Shown here: positions 7,564 through 15,433 of the stretch, piece after piece
Layout of the letters: each line of letters begins with the position of its first letter
Position numbering within the stretch: the stretch's first letter is position 1
Source of the DNA: GWF sp031972135
GTDB taxonomy: Bacteria; Patescibacteriota; Microgenomatia; UBA1400; UBA12108
NCBI GenBank assembly: GCA_031972135.1
Contig: DALYFH010000011.1
Location: 1-33,673, forward strand
Length of the DNA: 33,673 nt
Direction: 5' to 3'
Notes under the pieces: generated by a model
Database searches by the model: none
What the model was told of the DNA's origin: nothing
Seen by the model: the letters and a program-made list of their open reading frames with translations, nothing else
Position numbers and translations under genes: made by a program

Positions 7564-8424
7564 TTAAACTATACCAAATATTCCGCGCTCTTCAGCTACT
7601 ACTCCTTTAAGTTCTAGTTTGACTAAAACTGGTAGTATCTCTCCCACCCCTAGACCCATTCCTCTGGCAATTTCATTTACACTGCTGGGGCCAACTAACG
7701 TAAGATGTCCCACAATGGTCTGCTCCTCAGGATTTAAGTTATAAGTAGTAGAGTCCAATTTACTAACACTGCTGCTCCCGGCTAATTCATCAACTACTTG
7801 CTTAGTAAGTGGTCGCGCGAGCCCACTCTCAATCATAAAGTTTGCACCCTCCGACGTCTTGGCAAACATACTCCCTGGAACAGCATAAACAGGCTTCCCC
7901 ATTTTCTTTGCCCACTGCACAGTACTCATAGTCCCGGACTTGATCCCAGCCTCAATCACTATGATAATGTCGGATAAGCCTACTACAATCCGATTACGCT
8001 GAGGAAACGTCCAGAGCTGTCCTCGCGTATCACCTGGGTACTCTGACAAAACAACGCCACCGTGCACGACGATCTCATCAGAAAGCCTGTCTGACTCAGG
8101 GTCATTAGCTCGCTCAATCCCCCACCCTAGCACACCAATTGCCAATCCATTACACTCGAGTGTCTTTCGGTGTGCTAGTTGGTCTACTCCGTACATTAGA
8201 CCCGAAACAATGGTGTAGCCAGCTCCACACAATCTCGGTACTATTTCCTCAACCACACTCCTACCATATCTACTCATCCGACGTGACCCCACAATCGCTA
8301 TAGTTTTATCAAAGCGATCAACCTTTAGATCTCCGCGACACCACAACTTCTTAACTACTGGTCTAACGACATCCAAGCGCCCACCAAAAACTAGGTCAGT
8401 TCCAAGTAATTCTATTACTTCCAC
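7564..8424 (-). CDS. dprA: DNA processing protein DprA
   Basis: DprA loads RecA on incoming single-stranded DNA in natural transformation. This 286-residue copy has the Rossmann-like motifs IVGSRRMSRYG (44-54), SGLMYGVDQLAH (74-85, usual form SGLARGID), WTFPQRNRIV, and the SGTMSTVQWA...VYAVPG block. A C-terminal winged-helix region (from NPEEQTIVGHL) follows. The start codon is GTG. It lacks the N-terminal SAM/HhH region of longer homologues. It is 12 bp after the HTH gene and 2 bp before comM, one transcription unit. Confidence 0.93.
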   Translation of the reverse strand: MEVIELLGTDLVFGGRLDVVRPVVKKLWCRGDLKVDRFDKTIAIVGSRRMSRYGRSVVEEIVPRLCGAGYTIVSGLMYGVDQLAHRKTLECNGLAIGVLGWGIERANDPESDRLSDEIVVHGGVVLSEYPGDTRGQLWTFPQRNRIVVGLSDIIIVIEAGIKSGTMSTVQWAKKMGKPVYAVPGSMFAKTSEGANFMIESGLARPLTKQVVDELAGSSSVSKLDSTTYNLNPEEQTIVGHLTLVGPSSVNEIARGMGLGVGEILPVLVKLELKGVVAEERGIFGIV

Positions 8425-8436
8425 ACCCTCAGTATC

Positions 8437-9123
8437 TCACACATCATAATGTTGTCGAGACATGCCTTGGATATAGCCTTTTATTTTTCTGAGCATGTCT
8501 GTGCTTTTTCTAACTCTGATACGTAACACTCCATAGTAATCATTAGGGTTTTCATATATCTTTTTCCACATAGCTTTTTGATAAAATGGTTTCTGAAATA
8601 TATCCTCAGTGAACTGAAACACATTAGCCCAATACGAAACTATCTCTTTTTCTCGATATTTATGCAACTCATTAAAAGTAACTCTAAATAGCAAATCTTC
8701 TTTGGTCAGTCCAAAACATTCATATAACCACTTTACATATAACTTCATCATAGCTGGATCACTACTACCCAGCCCTACCTGACTATCCTTTTTATACCCT
8801 TCTGCCCAGTACAAAGCTGTACCCACTAGCAACAACTCCCTTTTACTCAATTTTCCGACTTCTCTTACACCTTCTTTCATCAACTCATTTGTCTTCTTAA
8901 TTCGTTTAGCTTGTTGTGTTTTTGCATACACCAAACGTTGACCATAATGTGGGTCTCTTCCTTGTTTTTCGAGTAAAGAAATTTGGTCTTCAGTAAGAAC
9001 AACATTTTTACACCACAGACTAACAGATCCGGGAGATACCTCTAACTCACTTGCAATCCATTTGATACTCTTGCCGTTCTTTCTAAGTGCAATAGCCTTG
9101 ATCTTTTCTTTAGATTTTGCCAT
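8437..9123 (-). CDS. HTH protein with a possible LAGLIDADG-like domain
   Basis: A 228-residue protein. The N-terminus holds a helix-turn-helix (KAIALRKNGKSIKWIASEL then VSPGSVSLWCKNV). The middle has TALYWAEGYKKDSQVGLGSS followed by DPAMMKLYVKWLYECFG, a pattern that reminds me of LAGLIDADG-related domains in uncharacterised bacterial proteins; this link is tentative. A longer frame starts at a TTG (9177), but a promoter at 9139-9166 and AGGA five bases before the ATG at 9123 support the shorter start. It heads the dprA-comM operon and sits back to back with the intron-containing initiator tRNA. It could be a regulator of competence genes or an endonuclease. Confidence 0.72.
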   Translation of the reverse strand: MAKSKEKIKAIALRKNGKSIKWIASELEVSPGSVSLWCKNVVLTEDQISLLEKQGRDPHYGQRLVYAKTQQAKRIKKTNELMKEGVREVGKLSKRELLLVGTALYWAEGYKKDSQVGLGSSDPAMMKLYVKWLYECFGLTKEDLLFRVTFNELHKYREKEIVSYWANVFQFTEDIFQKPFYQKAMWKKIYENPNDYYGVLRIRVRKSTDMLRKIKGYIQGMSRQHYDV

Positions 9124-9138
9124 ATCTGTCCTAGTATC

Positions 9139-9166
9139 AATATACCACGGTACGACTATATTGCAA
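9139..9166 (-). promoter_or_regulatory. Promoter of the HTH-dprA-comM operon
   Basis: On the minus strand TTGCAA (9161-9166) is 16 bp from TATATT (9139-9144). The predicted transcript starts near 9132 and leaves about 9 bases, including AGGA, before the ATG at 9123. Confidence 0.6.
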
Positions 9167-9208
9167 TACTCGCTCAACTGAGTTACAATCCAGGAGTACT
9201 TTAAAACG

Positions 9209-9468
9209 CGCGGGGTAGTGTACGGCGCACGTGAGGCTCAAAATGGGCCCCTACCCGAGCAATCGGGATAGGTGAATTTGGCTATATCGGTGAAACCCTA
9301 CTTAGGTTGGGTAATACCGAGGGAAGATCTCAACATCGTTGGGAAACCCGTAGAGACTACACGCCAAACTCCCAATAATATGGGAGAAGATATAGTCCGA
9401 CACTCCAAGTAATTGGAGATTACAGTTCGCATAATCTCACAGACTGGGTTCAACTCCTAGCTCCGCAA
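9209..9468 (+). tRNA. Initiator tRNA-fMet(CAT), interrupted by a group I intron
   Basis: Exons are 9209-9238 and 9430-9468. The spliced acceptor is CGCGGGG with CTCCGCA. The first pair is a C1-A72 mismatch, the hallmark of bacterial initiator tRNA. The anticodon loop becomes CTCATAA (anticodon CAT), the anticodon stem is TGAGG/TCTCA and the T loop is TTCAACT. The anticodon stem lacks the three consecutive G-C pairs usual in initiators, and the D loop is short. The discriminator is A; CCA is not encoded. The intron sits after U33. Confidence 0.86.
9239..9429 (+). ncRNA. Group I intron (IC3-like) in tRNA-fMet
   Basis: A 191-nt intron. Core motifs: GGTGAAACCC...GGGTAATACCGAG (P4-P5/P6 region), R segment GAGACTACACGCC, and S segment AAGATATAGTCC (P7 pairing GACTA/TAGTC). 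P1 pairs exon GGCU with intron GGCC, with the U-G wobble at U33. P10 pairs intron AUG with the 3' exon CAU. The last base is G. No endonuclease is encoded inside. Exact exon ends are derived by eye. Confidence 0.85.
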
Positions 9469-9473
9469 CAAAA

Positions 9474-9508
9474 ATAAAAAAAACCACCATTACTGGTGGT
9501 TTTTTTTA
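9474..9508. terminator. Bidirectional intrinsic terminator between two tRNAs
   Basis: ACCACCA-TTAC-TGGTGGT hairpin with an A-rich 5' flank and a run of nine Ts on the 3' side. It ends the initiator tRNA transcript on the plus strand and could also stop minus-strand transcripts from tRNA-Met. Confidence 0.85.
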
Positions 9509-9538
9509 TATCAGCTTGCACTGAGTATAGTCGAAGTG

Positions 9539-9612
9539 TAGCAGAGGAGAGATTCGAACTCTCGATCTTCGGTTTATGAATCCGATGCTTTAACCAACTA
9601 AGCTACCCTGCC
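9539..9612 (-). tRNA. tRNA-Met(CAT), elongator-type
   Basis: Acceptor GGCAGGG with CTCTGCT (G1-U72 wobble), anticodon loop TTCATAA, T arm GAGAG-TTCGAAT-CTCTC. Discriminator A; no CCA encoded. The anticodon CAT could also mark tRNA-Ile2, in which C34 becomes lysidine. The G-U first pair and overall form favour elongator Met but do not prove it. Confidence 0.88.
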
Positions 9613-9660
9613 AACATGATTATTTTACCACGAAGATCGCTCGCTACCTCAAGTTAAAGT

Positions 9661-10671
9661 CTAGAGAGTCAAAAGTCCAAATAGTCCCAAAGCGAGTAGT
9701 AGTAGTCCCACTGACACAGTGCCGACAGTAATCTCAAAAACACCTGTTACAGGTACCCCTTCACTAGTGTCAGGCATCGCTGCCCGGGTAGACGGGGTGG
9801 GTGTAGGCGTAGCGACTGTCGCGGCCGTACTTGCTTTTACGCTAGGCGATGGAGATACGCTCGCCTTAACACTCGGTGATGGGCTGACACTAGCCTTAAC
9901 ACTGGCGCTAGGGCTCGGCGAAGTAGTGGTAGATGCAGCCGGACTAGGCGAAACAGTTGCGGTCGATGGAGCGTATGTCCAGACCATATATAAGTCATTA
10001 AACTCACCCGGCACATCGTCATCTTCCCAGCATTGATACTCAAATATACTCTCACCAGCAAGTTTTGCTTGCACAAAAACTAATTTGGGTTCCCAATCTA
10101 ATGGAGTGACTCCGTTAGAGCCACAAACTTTCTTTTGAGTATCCGTAGGTGTCACCCAACCTCTAAGTTTAGGACCACTAGTGCTATTTAGATATGCAGT
10201 AATCGTTCCGACACTACCCGCCTCAACCTCAAAGCTAGAGTCTGCAAAATTCATAGGGGTTGTAGCACTTGCAGCCTTGTTAGGCAATGTAATGGTTTTC
10301 ACTGTCCCGTTAATTGTTAGCTGTATTACCATCTGGATATTATTTAGATCATGGTAAATTCTGAGTTTTCCTTTTTTGGGAAAAGTCATCGTGTTAGCTG
10401 CTGGAGTTACCTCATTGGTCGCAGGAGCTACTGGACTCGGAACAGGGGCAATGCTGGCGGCAGGTGCGCGACTAGCTCTTGGCGTACTAGATGGGCTTGG
10501 TGCAGGAGCAAGTGACTGCTGATAAACAAAGACGCCGAGACCTACTCCAACCACAACGCAGCCAAGCACTATCCAGAGCAAACTACTCTTCTTTTTCCCA
10601 CCACTAGAAACAGGTATCTCTCCAGACAGACTATTCATCTGCACGATATCAGCCGCATCTTGTCCACTCAT
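9661..10671 (-). CDS. Pro/Ser/Thr-rich cell-surface protein with two membrane segments
   Basis: A 336-residue protein. A short cytoplasmic N-terminus with KKKSS precedes a membrane helix (about 31-50), then a linker of P/A/S repeats and a folded domain of about 130 residues (FPKKGKLRIYHDLNNIQMVI to EYQCWEDDDVPGEFNDLYMV) with two Cys. A second linker has a tandem repeat of SVKASVSPSP. The C-terminus has VPVTG followed by a hydrophobic helix of about 25 residues. VPVTG plus a helix resembles a degenerate LPXTG sorting signal, but there is no basic tail after the helix. Probably exposed on the cell surface. Not a family I recognise. Confidence 0.8.
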   Translation of the reverse strand: MSGQDAADIVQMNSLSGEIPVSSGGKKKSSLLWIVLGCVVVGVGLGVFVYQQSLAPAPSPSSTPRASRAPAASIAPVPSPVAPATNEVTPAANTMTFPKKGKLRIYHDLNNIQMVIQLTINGTVKTITLPNKAASATTPMNFADSSFEVEAGSVGTITAYLNSTSGPKLRGWVTPTDTQKKVCGSNGVTPLDWEPKLVFVQAKLAGESIFEYQCWEDDDVPGEFNDLYMVWTYAPSTATVSPSPAASTTTSPSPSASVKASVSPSPSVKASVSPSPSVKASTAATVATPTPTPSTRAAMPDTSEGVPVTGVFEITVGTVSVGLLLLALGLFGLLTL

Positions 10672-10716
10672 ACCATTTCATAATGACAGAGATTAGTCTT
10701 ATGGTCAACTATATTT

Positions 10717-11310
10717 TCAACCCAATTTTTGGGCCAAGATCATCTGGTGACGCTCACCATTGCTCATAGCAAATTCTTCTGAGTAAATTTTAAATCCCGA
10801 AGACTCAATTATCTTCTTATTCTCTACACTACCCCACTGCGAGCTGTAGCTAGCAACGCCATACATTTCGTGTACGCCCTCAAATGCCCTATCCCCCATC
10901 GAGATCAGAAGCCACCCATTAATAGGGAGATAACTAGCAAATGTTTTGACCATGCGAGAATGATCACTACGAGGGATATGAAATAGTGCATATAAACAAA
11001 CAACAGCATCAACTGAATATTCTTTCGGCTTTAAGAGCTGCATGTCACCGACAAAGTAACTTGCCTGTGGTACTAGTTTGCGCGCTTCGTTAATTAGGCT
11101 CGGAGATAAGTCTATCCCGGTAACTTCGTGCCCAGCTTTGACAATAATATCGTCGACTGGCACCCCTGCCCCACACCCAATATCTAAAATAGAAGAATTC
11201 TTTGGCAACTGTTTAAGTAGCAATCGTACATAGGCATCACTTTTAAGTGATTGTCTATGCACTAAGTATTTTTTACCTAGTTGCTCGTATGCTGCTAGTA
11301 CCTGCTTCAT
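10717..11310 (-). CDS. Class I SAM-dependent methyltransferase
   Basis: A 197-residue protein with SAM-binding motif I ILDIGCGAG (41-49), an acidic residue ending strand 2 (VTGIDLSPS), and a motif IV-like VDAVVCLYALFHIP. It is similar in outline to small UbiE/Methyltransf_11-type enzymes. Substrate unknown. It follows the helicase gene by about 10 bp on the same strand, so the two may be co-transcribed. Confidence 0.88.
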   Translation of the reverse strand: MKQVLAAYEQLGKKYLVHRQSLKSDAYVRLLLKQLPKNSSILDIGCGAGVPVDDIIVKAGHEVTGIDLSPSLINEARKLVPQASYFVGDMQLLKPKEYSVDAVVCLYALFHIPRSDHSRMVKTFASYLPINGWLLISMGDRAFEGVHEMYGVASYSSQWGSVENKKIIESSGFKIYSEEFAMSNGERHQMILAQKLG

Positions 11311-11320
11311 AAGACTTATT

Positions 11321-12553
11321 TTAGTCTATAAAGGTCAGCGCTACTCCAGTTCGGTCTGCTCGACCTGTACGACCAATTCGGTGGATATAGTCAGCGTAAG
11401 TCTCGGGTAGTTCAAAGTTGATAACATGTGTCACGCTATCGATATCGATACCACGTGCCGCAACGTCAGTCGCCAGTAATACCTTTACTTCGTTACGTTT
11501 AAATGAGGTAAGTGCGCGCTGTCTCTGACTCTGGCTCTTATTACCATGAATAGATGCGGTCGCAAAGCCACGCTCAGATAATGTCTTAGACAACTTCTCC
11601 ATCCCATGCTTAGTTCGGCCAAATACTAGAACCTTGTCAAACCCAGGTTGGATCAAAAGTTCATGTAGCACTTCTATTTTTGATCTACCATTTAGCTTTA
11701 CGATATCTTGATCTACTGCTTCGGATGCATGCTGAGATTCAATCTGTACTGTTACTGGGTTATTCAAAAACTCTCTCGCAATAATCTGCGCCTTGTCGTT
11801 CATGGTTGCTGAGAAAAATAATCCGTGACGTTCTTTTGGCAACGAACCGATTAACGTACGCATGTCGTCGATAAAGCCCATGTCGAGCATTCGATCTACT
11901 TCGTCCAACACGATGGTTCGGTATTCACTGAGCCGGAGCGCCCTTCGCTCCATAAGATCTTTTAATCTACCAGGTGTTCCGACCACCAAAGATGGGTTGT
12001 GTGATAGGTCTCGGATCTGTCCGCGCATATCAACTCCGCCGATCACTAGTGCATAGCGGATCCCGCTACCTCGGGCAAACTCCCCTCCCTCTTCGACAAT
12101 CTGTACCGCGAGCTCTCTAGTAGGTGCCATGATTAGCACTTTTTCACTTTTATCCTGCATCATCTTGTTAAGTAGTGGCAACATAAAAGCTGCAGTCTTA
12201 CCAGTCCCAGTTGCCGCCAAGCCTATTACATCCTTACCTTCCATAACGACAGGGATCACTTGATCCTGGATCGGTGTTGGAGTTATGTAATTTTTGCGAA
12301 CAATATTGGCTTGAATAATGGGTGAAAATGGAAAATCGCTAAACTGGTGTTTGGACTCGTAAGGAATTTGCTCGAGCTTGGTCCCTTTTTTAACGAGGAT
12401 CCTAGGGTCAACATTCATGTACTTTATTCTGTTACCACCGCGGCCAAAACCACCACGAGAACTACTAGTATTAGCTCTCCCTCCACCAAAACGTGGGTTA
12501 CGATTAAATCCCTGAGGACGGCCTCCCCTGGCGCTAAATTCGCGTCGCGACAT
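11321..12553 (-). CDS. DEAD-box RNA helicase (DEVD variant)
   Basis: A 410-residue ATP-dependent RNA helicase. An N-terminal extension of about 45 residues is rich in RGG/GRG and probably binds RNA. The helicase core follows: Q motif TPIQDQ, motif I ATGTGKT, Ia PTRELA, Ib TPGR, motif II DEVD (in place of DEAD), motif III SAT, motif V ATDVAARGID and motif VI HRIGRTGR. It ends soon after motif VI, so it has no C-terminal extension. Likely role in ribosome assembly or mRNA unwinding. A promoter lies at 12656-12684. Confidence 0.93.
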   Translation of the reverse strand: MSRREFSARGGRPQGFNRNPRFGGGRANTSSSRGGFGRGGNRIKYMNVDPRILVKKGTKLEQIPYESKHQFSDFPFSPIIQANIVRKNYITPTPIQDQVIPVVMEGKDVIGLAATGTGKTAAFMLPLLNKMMQDKSEKVLIMAPTRELAVQIVEEGGEFARGSGIRYALVIGGVDMRGQIRDLSHNPSLVVGTPGRLKDLMERRALRLSEYRTIVLDEVDRMLDMGFIDDMRTLIGSLPKERHGLFFSATMNDKAQIIAREFLNNPVTVQIESQHASEAVDQDIVKLNGRSKIEVLHELLIQPGFDKVLVFGRTKHGMEKLSKTLSERGFATASIHGNKSQSQRQRALTSFKRNEVKVLLATDVAARGIDIDSVTHVINFELPETYADYIHRIGRTGRADRTGVALTFID

Positions 12554-12655
12554 AATTTAACTTTCTCTACTTTTGTTAGGGAAGACCCCGAACCAAATTA
12601 ATGTCCAAAATCTCTATTAGCCTAAGCAATGCGTAGCATGACTATAATTATGTGA

Positions 12656-12684
12656 ATTTTATCACAATTATTTCTGATTTACAA
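12656..12684 (-). promoter_or_regulatory. Promoter of the DEAD-box helicase gene
   Basis: On the minus strand TTGTAA (12679-12684), a 17-bp spacer, and TAAAAT (12656-12661). This leaves a leader of about 100 nt before the helicase ATG at 12553, within the 157-bp gap after the MFS gene. Confidence 0.55.
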
Positions 12685-12710
12685 GTTATAGGGTTAGTAG
12701 AGTCAAATAC

Positions 12711-14009
12711 TTACTTAACTGTCCTACGATAATAATTTGATAACTCTCTATATGCCTGACTTTTACTTGCCAAGACAGTAATCAGTAGTCCGATTAATCC
12801 AGCAACAGTAAAGACAAGAGCTATCCCGCGCGCCGGCCCAGTCCCAAAATATGGGCCAAGCACTGCTGCCCCTACCCCATCTGTCATGAATGGGATAACC
12901 AAAAACTCAGTAATAGGACCAATGGCAAAAGCAGTAATAGGTGATGCCGCCTGCTCTACAGTCTGAGCGAACCCAAATACCCTACCTTGACGAGCTTGTG
13001 GAACCAAGTTTTGGAATATAGTATGCTCCGAGGCTTCGATAAATGGCACAACCATCAAGTATATAAACGATCCAAAAAGTAGTAGATAGATTGATGGGTA
13101 GGAGGTAAATACCGCACTCATCATCCAGATTATTGCATTAGCCAAAAGTAGCGATTTGACCGGGTTCTTCCCTAAGCCATATTTGGAAATAATTATGCCA
13201 CCAAAGATAAATGCGATACTCAAAAATCCCCACATAAGACCCCAGGTCTCAACAGAAACAAGTGACAGTCCATATGCATCCATTAGAGACATAAATACTC
13301 CACCCAAAAAGTTGTTGAATGTCGCAAATAGAATCAGGGCTAAGAGTCCTGGTATACCCCTGATTACTTTTAGAGTACCGGCAAAGTCTATTTTTTTATG
13401 ATCATTATTCAAGTGGATTATTTTCTTTTCAATTATCTTGATCTGCATCAAGTGGATGAGGGCAATTATCGTAACCACCACGCTCCCAACCAGTGCCCCG
13501 AGCATCCCAGTCTTGGCAACCAAAAATCCACTAATTACGGAGGTGATCATAAATCCTATTCCGCCAACCATCCCGACCTGCCCATTAGCCTTGGCTCTGT
13601 CATCTTTTTTAACTAGTAGTGTAACCAGGGTCGGTAGAGCAATATTTCTTAAGTTGCCTACGATCACACCAACTAAGAGGAGTAGGATCAACACCCATAG
13701 ATGAGGACTATTGATATGTGTATAAGCATCAGATGGAGCAGATAAATATGCGATGAGTCCCGCTAGATATGATATTAGCGACACATTACTAGACCACGCC
13801 ATCACGGTTTTTTTGTGATGATGGTCTACTAGTCCCCCAAACCAGAGTCCAGTTAATGCTGTAAAAACTAAATGGAATCCTGAGATCAAGCTAGTCGCAA
13901 AAACAGAATGAGTCGATAAATAGACATAATAAGTCAGGGCAAACCAAACTGTCATATTGGTTAAGTTGGCCACAAAAGTATTGGCCAGTAGTTGGTTAAA
14001 TATAGTCAT
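12711..14009 (-). CDS. MFS transporter
   Basis: A protein of about 432 residues with some 12 hydrophobic segments and the MFS loop 2-3 motif region GLWFGGLVDHHHKKTVM (relative of motif A). It resembles MFS efflux proteins of the MFS_3/enterobactin-exporter type; cargo unknown. A longer frame begins at GTG 14033, but an extended -10 promoter lies at 14034-14042 and would start the transcript near 14027. The ATG at 14009 (MTIFNQLLANT), with GGAG four bases upstream, is therefore chosen. Confidence 0.9.
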   Translation of the reverse strand: MTIFNQLLANTFVANLTNMTVWFALTYYVYLSTHSVFATSLISGFHLVFTALTGLWFGGLVDHHHKKTVMAWSSNVSLISYLAGLIAYLSAPSDAYTHINSPHLWVLILLLLVGVIVGNLRNIALPTLVTLLVKKDDRAKANGQVGMVGGIGFMITSVISGFLVAKTGMLGALVGSVVVTIIALIHLMQIKIIEKKIIHLNNDHKKIDFAGTLKVIRGIPGLLALILFATFNNFLGGVFMSLMDAYGLSLVSVETWGLMWGFLSIAFIFGGIIISKYGLGKNPVKSLLLANAIIWMMSAVFTSYPSIYLLLFGSFIYLMVVPFIEASEHTIFQNLVPQARQGRVFGFAQTVEQAASPITAFAIGPITEFLVIPFMTDGVGAAVLGPYFGTGPARGIALVFTVAGLIGLLITVLASKSQAYRELSNYYRRTVK

Positions 14010-14033
14010 AAAGCTCCGAAAAGAATAGATCAC

Positions 14034-14042
14034 ATTATATCA
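14034..14042 (-). promoter_or_regulatory. Extended -10 promoter of the MFS gene
   Basis: TGATATAAT on the minus strand. No good -35 is visible. The predicted start is about 14027, upstream of the ATG at 14009. Confidence 0.6.
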
Positions 14043-14075
14043 CATACTCAGACCAAATATGTCATGATTTATCCG

Positions 14076-14084
14076 TGTTATTAT
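14076..14084 (+). promoter_or_regulatory. Extended -10 promoter of the ATP-grasp gene, probably leaderless
   Basis: TGTTATTAT ends six bases before the ATG at 14091, so the transcript would start at or beside the initiation codon. No Shine-Dalgarno sequence precedes this ATG. Confidence 0.45.
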
Positions 14085-14090
14085 CTAATA

Positions 14091-15119
14091 ATGCATATTG
14101 CGATTGTCTATAACCAAAGGCCCGAAAGTCTCGATCGTACAGATCCCGAACTCGAAAAACACATCGAAGGAGATGAGTGGAAAACGATCGAAGCAATCGG
14201 CGAGGCAATTATCAAAAATGGCCACACTGTCGAATATGTGACAGTCGACAAAGATCTCTACTCTAAGCTCTTAGAACTCAAAGGCAAAATAGATCTCATC
14301 TTTAACATGTCCGAAGGTCTGTCATATGCAAAAGATAGGGAAGCCCATCTCCCCATGATTGCAGAGATTATAGGTATTCCTTATACCGGCCCCTCTCCTC
14401 TCTCCTCAGCTCTCATTCTCAACAAGTACCGCGCCAAACAAATCTGGGATTCTTGTGGGATAAAGACTGCTCACTCTCAATTATTCTCAAGCTCAAATAT
14501 TAAACTATCTCCCAAGCTAGAGTTCCCCTTAATAGTTAAGCCAAATAGTGACGGCTCGGGCATCGGCATCCACGAAACATCGATTGTGAATAATGCTACT
14601 GAACTAAGTAGTGCTGTTAATCACATCATCTCCTATTACCATCAAGATGCTTTAGTCGAGACCTATTTGCCAGGGAGAGAATTTACCGTGGCCATAGTCG
14701 GTAACCAAGGCAATCTAACAGTCCTCCCAATCATCGAGATCAATTTTGCGGGGCTACCAAAAGACGCTCCAGCGATAGATAGTTACGAAGCCAAGTTTGT
14801 CTATGGCGCAACGGGGGTTGTCCCTATGCACGAGACAGAGATCTGCCCCGCCAAAATCCCCAAAGAGCTAGAAAATAAAATCGTAGAACTGTCCAAATCT
14901 GCATATCTCGCAATCGGGTGTCAAGACTTTGGCCGACTCGACATTAGATTAGATGCCAAAGGTGTTCCGCATGTCTTAGAGATCAATCACCCACCTGGCC
15001 TTATGTCCGATCCTAATGAGAGCTCATTCTTTACCATCTCTGCCCGTACCCATGGCTGGGACTTCCCCACACTCATCAACAACATACTAAACTCCGCAAT
15101 AGCCCGGCTCAAACTTTAG
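14091..15119 (+). CDS. D-Ala-D-Ala ligase-like ATP-grasp enzyme
   Basis: A 342-residue ATP-grasp protein related to Ddl (COG1181-type). ATP-grasp features: FPLIVKPNSDGSGIGI (nucleotide-binding strand/loop), VETYLPGREFTVAIVGN, FGRLDIRLD and LEINHPPGLM (metal ligands). In the N-terminal domain it has NMSEGLSYAKDREAHLP where true Ddl has HGxxGEDG, so another carboxylate-amine ligation is possible. The frame is open from 13992, but the start MHIAIVYNQRPESLD at 14091 fits the family and the promoter. It ends with a 4-bp overlap with a convergent gene. Confidence 0.85.
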   Translation: MHIAIVYNQRPESLDRTDPELEKHIEGDEWKTIEAIGEAIIKNGHTVEYVTVDKDLYSKLLELKGKIDLIFNMSEGLSYAKDREAHLPMIAEIIGIPYTGPSPLSSALILNKYRAKQIWDSCGIKTAHSQLFSSSNIKLSPKLEFPLIVKPNSDGSGIGIHETSIVNNATELSSAVNHIISYYHQDALVETYLPGREFTVAIVGNQGNLTVLPIIEINFAGLPKDAPAIDSYEAKFVYGATGVVPMHETEICPAKIPKELENKIVELSKSAYLAIGCQDFGRLDIRLDAKGVPHVLEINHPPGLMSDPNESSFFTISARTHGWDFPTLINNILNSAIARLKL

Positions 15120-15418
15120 ATTTTTCTCTTTTTCAATATTCCCGCGATAGAAGGACTAATCGCTTTATCCGTTCGGTGGATACACCCTATCCAGCAGCAT
15201 GGCCGCCTCTTCCCCTCTTTTAACTGTTTTACTGTTCGCATCACGTGCTCGTCCCTAGTTTCTTCTTTTTTAACAAAGGTTATCCAACAGATCCACTCAT
15301 TTCGCGCCAGTGGAGTCAGACTCTCCCATGCCATGTGCGCCTTGGCATCTTTTTGTAGAGCCTCCCTCAAATCACTAGGGACCTTGTGTACAGTGCCTTG
15401 TGAGATATTAGTCATCAT
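15116..15418 (-). CDS. YdeI/OmpD-associated family protein
   Basis: A 100-residue protein matching the C-terminal conserved part of the YdeI family: VPSDLREAL, then W-x-L-TPLARNEWICWI, ETRDEHVMRTV and a Cys/Trp cluster CCWIGCIHR. Only the short form of the family is present. The biochemical role is unknown; E. coli YdeI has been linked to antimicrobial-peptide resistance. Its stop overlaps the convergent ATP-grasp stop. It is the last gene of a minus-strand cluster with two VOC proteins. Confidence 0.8.
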   Translation of the reverse strand: MMTNISQGTVHKVPSDLREALQKDAKAHMAWESLTPLARNEWICWITFVKKEETRDEHVMRTVKQLKEGKRRPCCWIGCIHRTDKAISPSIAGILKKRKI

Positions 15419-15433
15419 AACTTAGCCAGGAAA

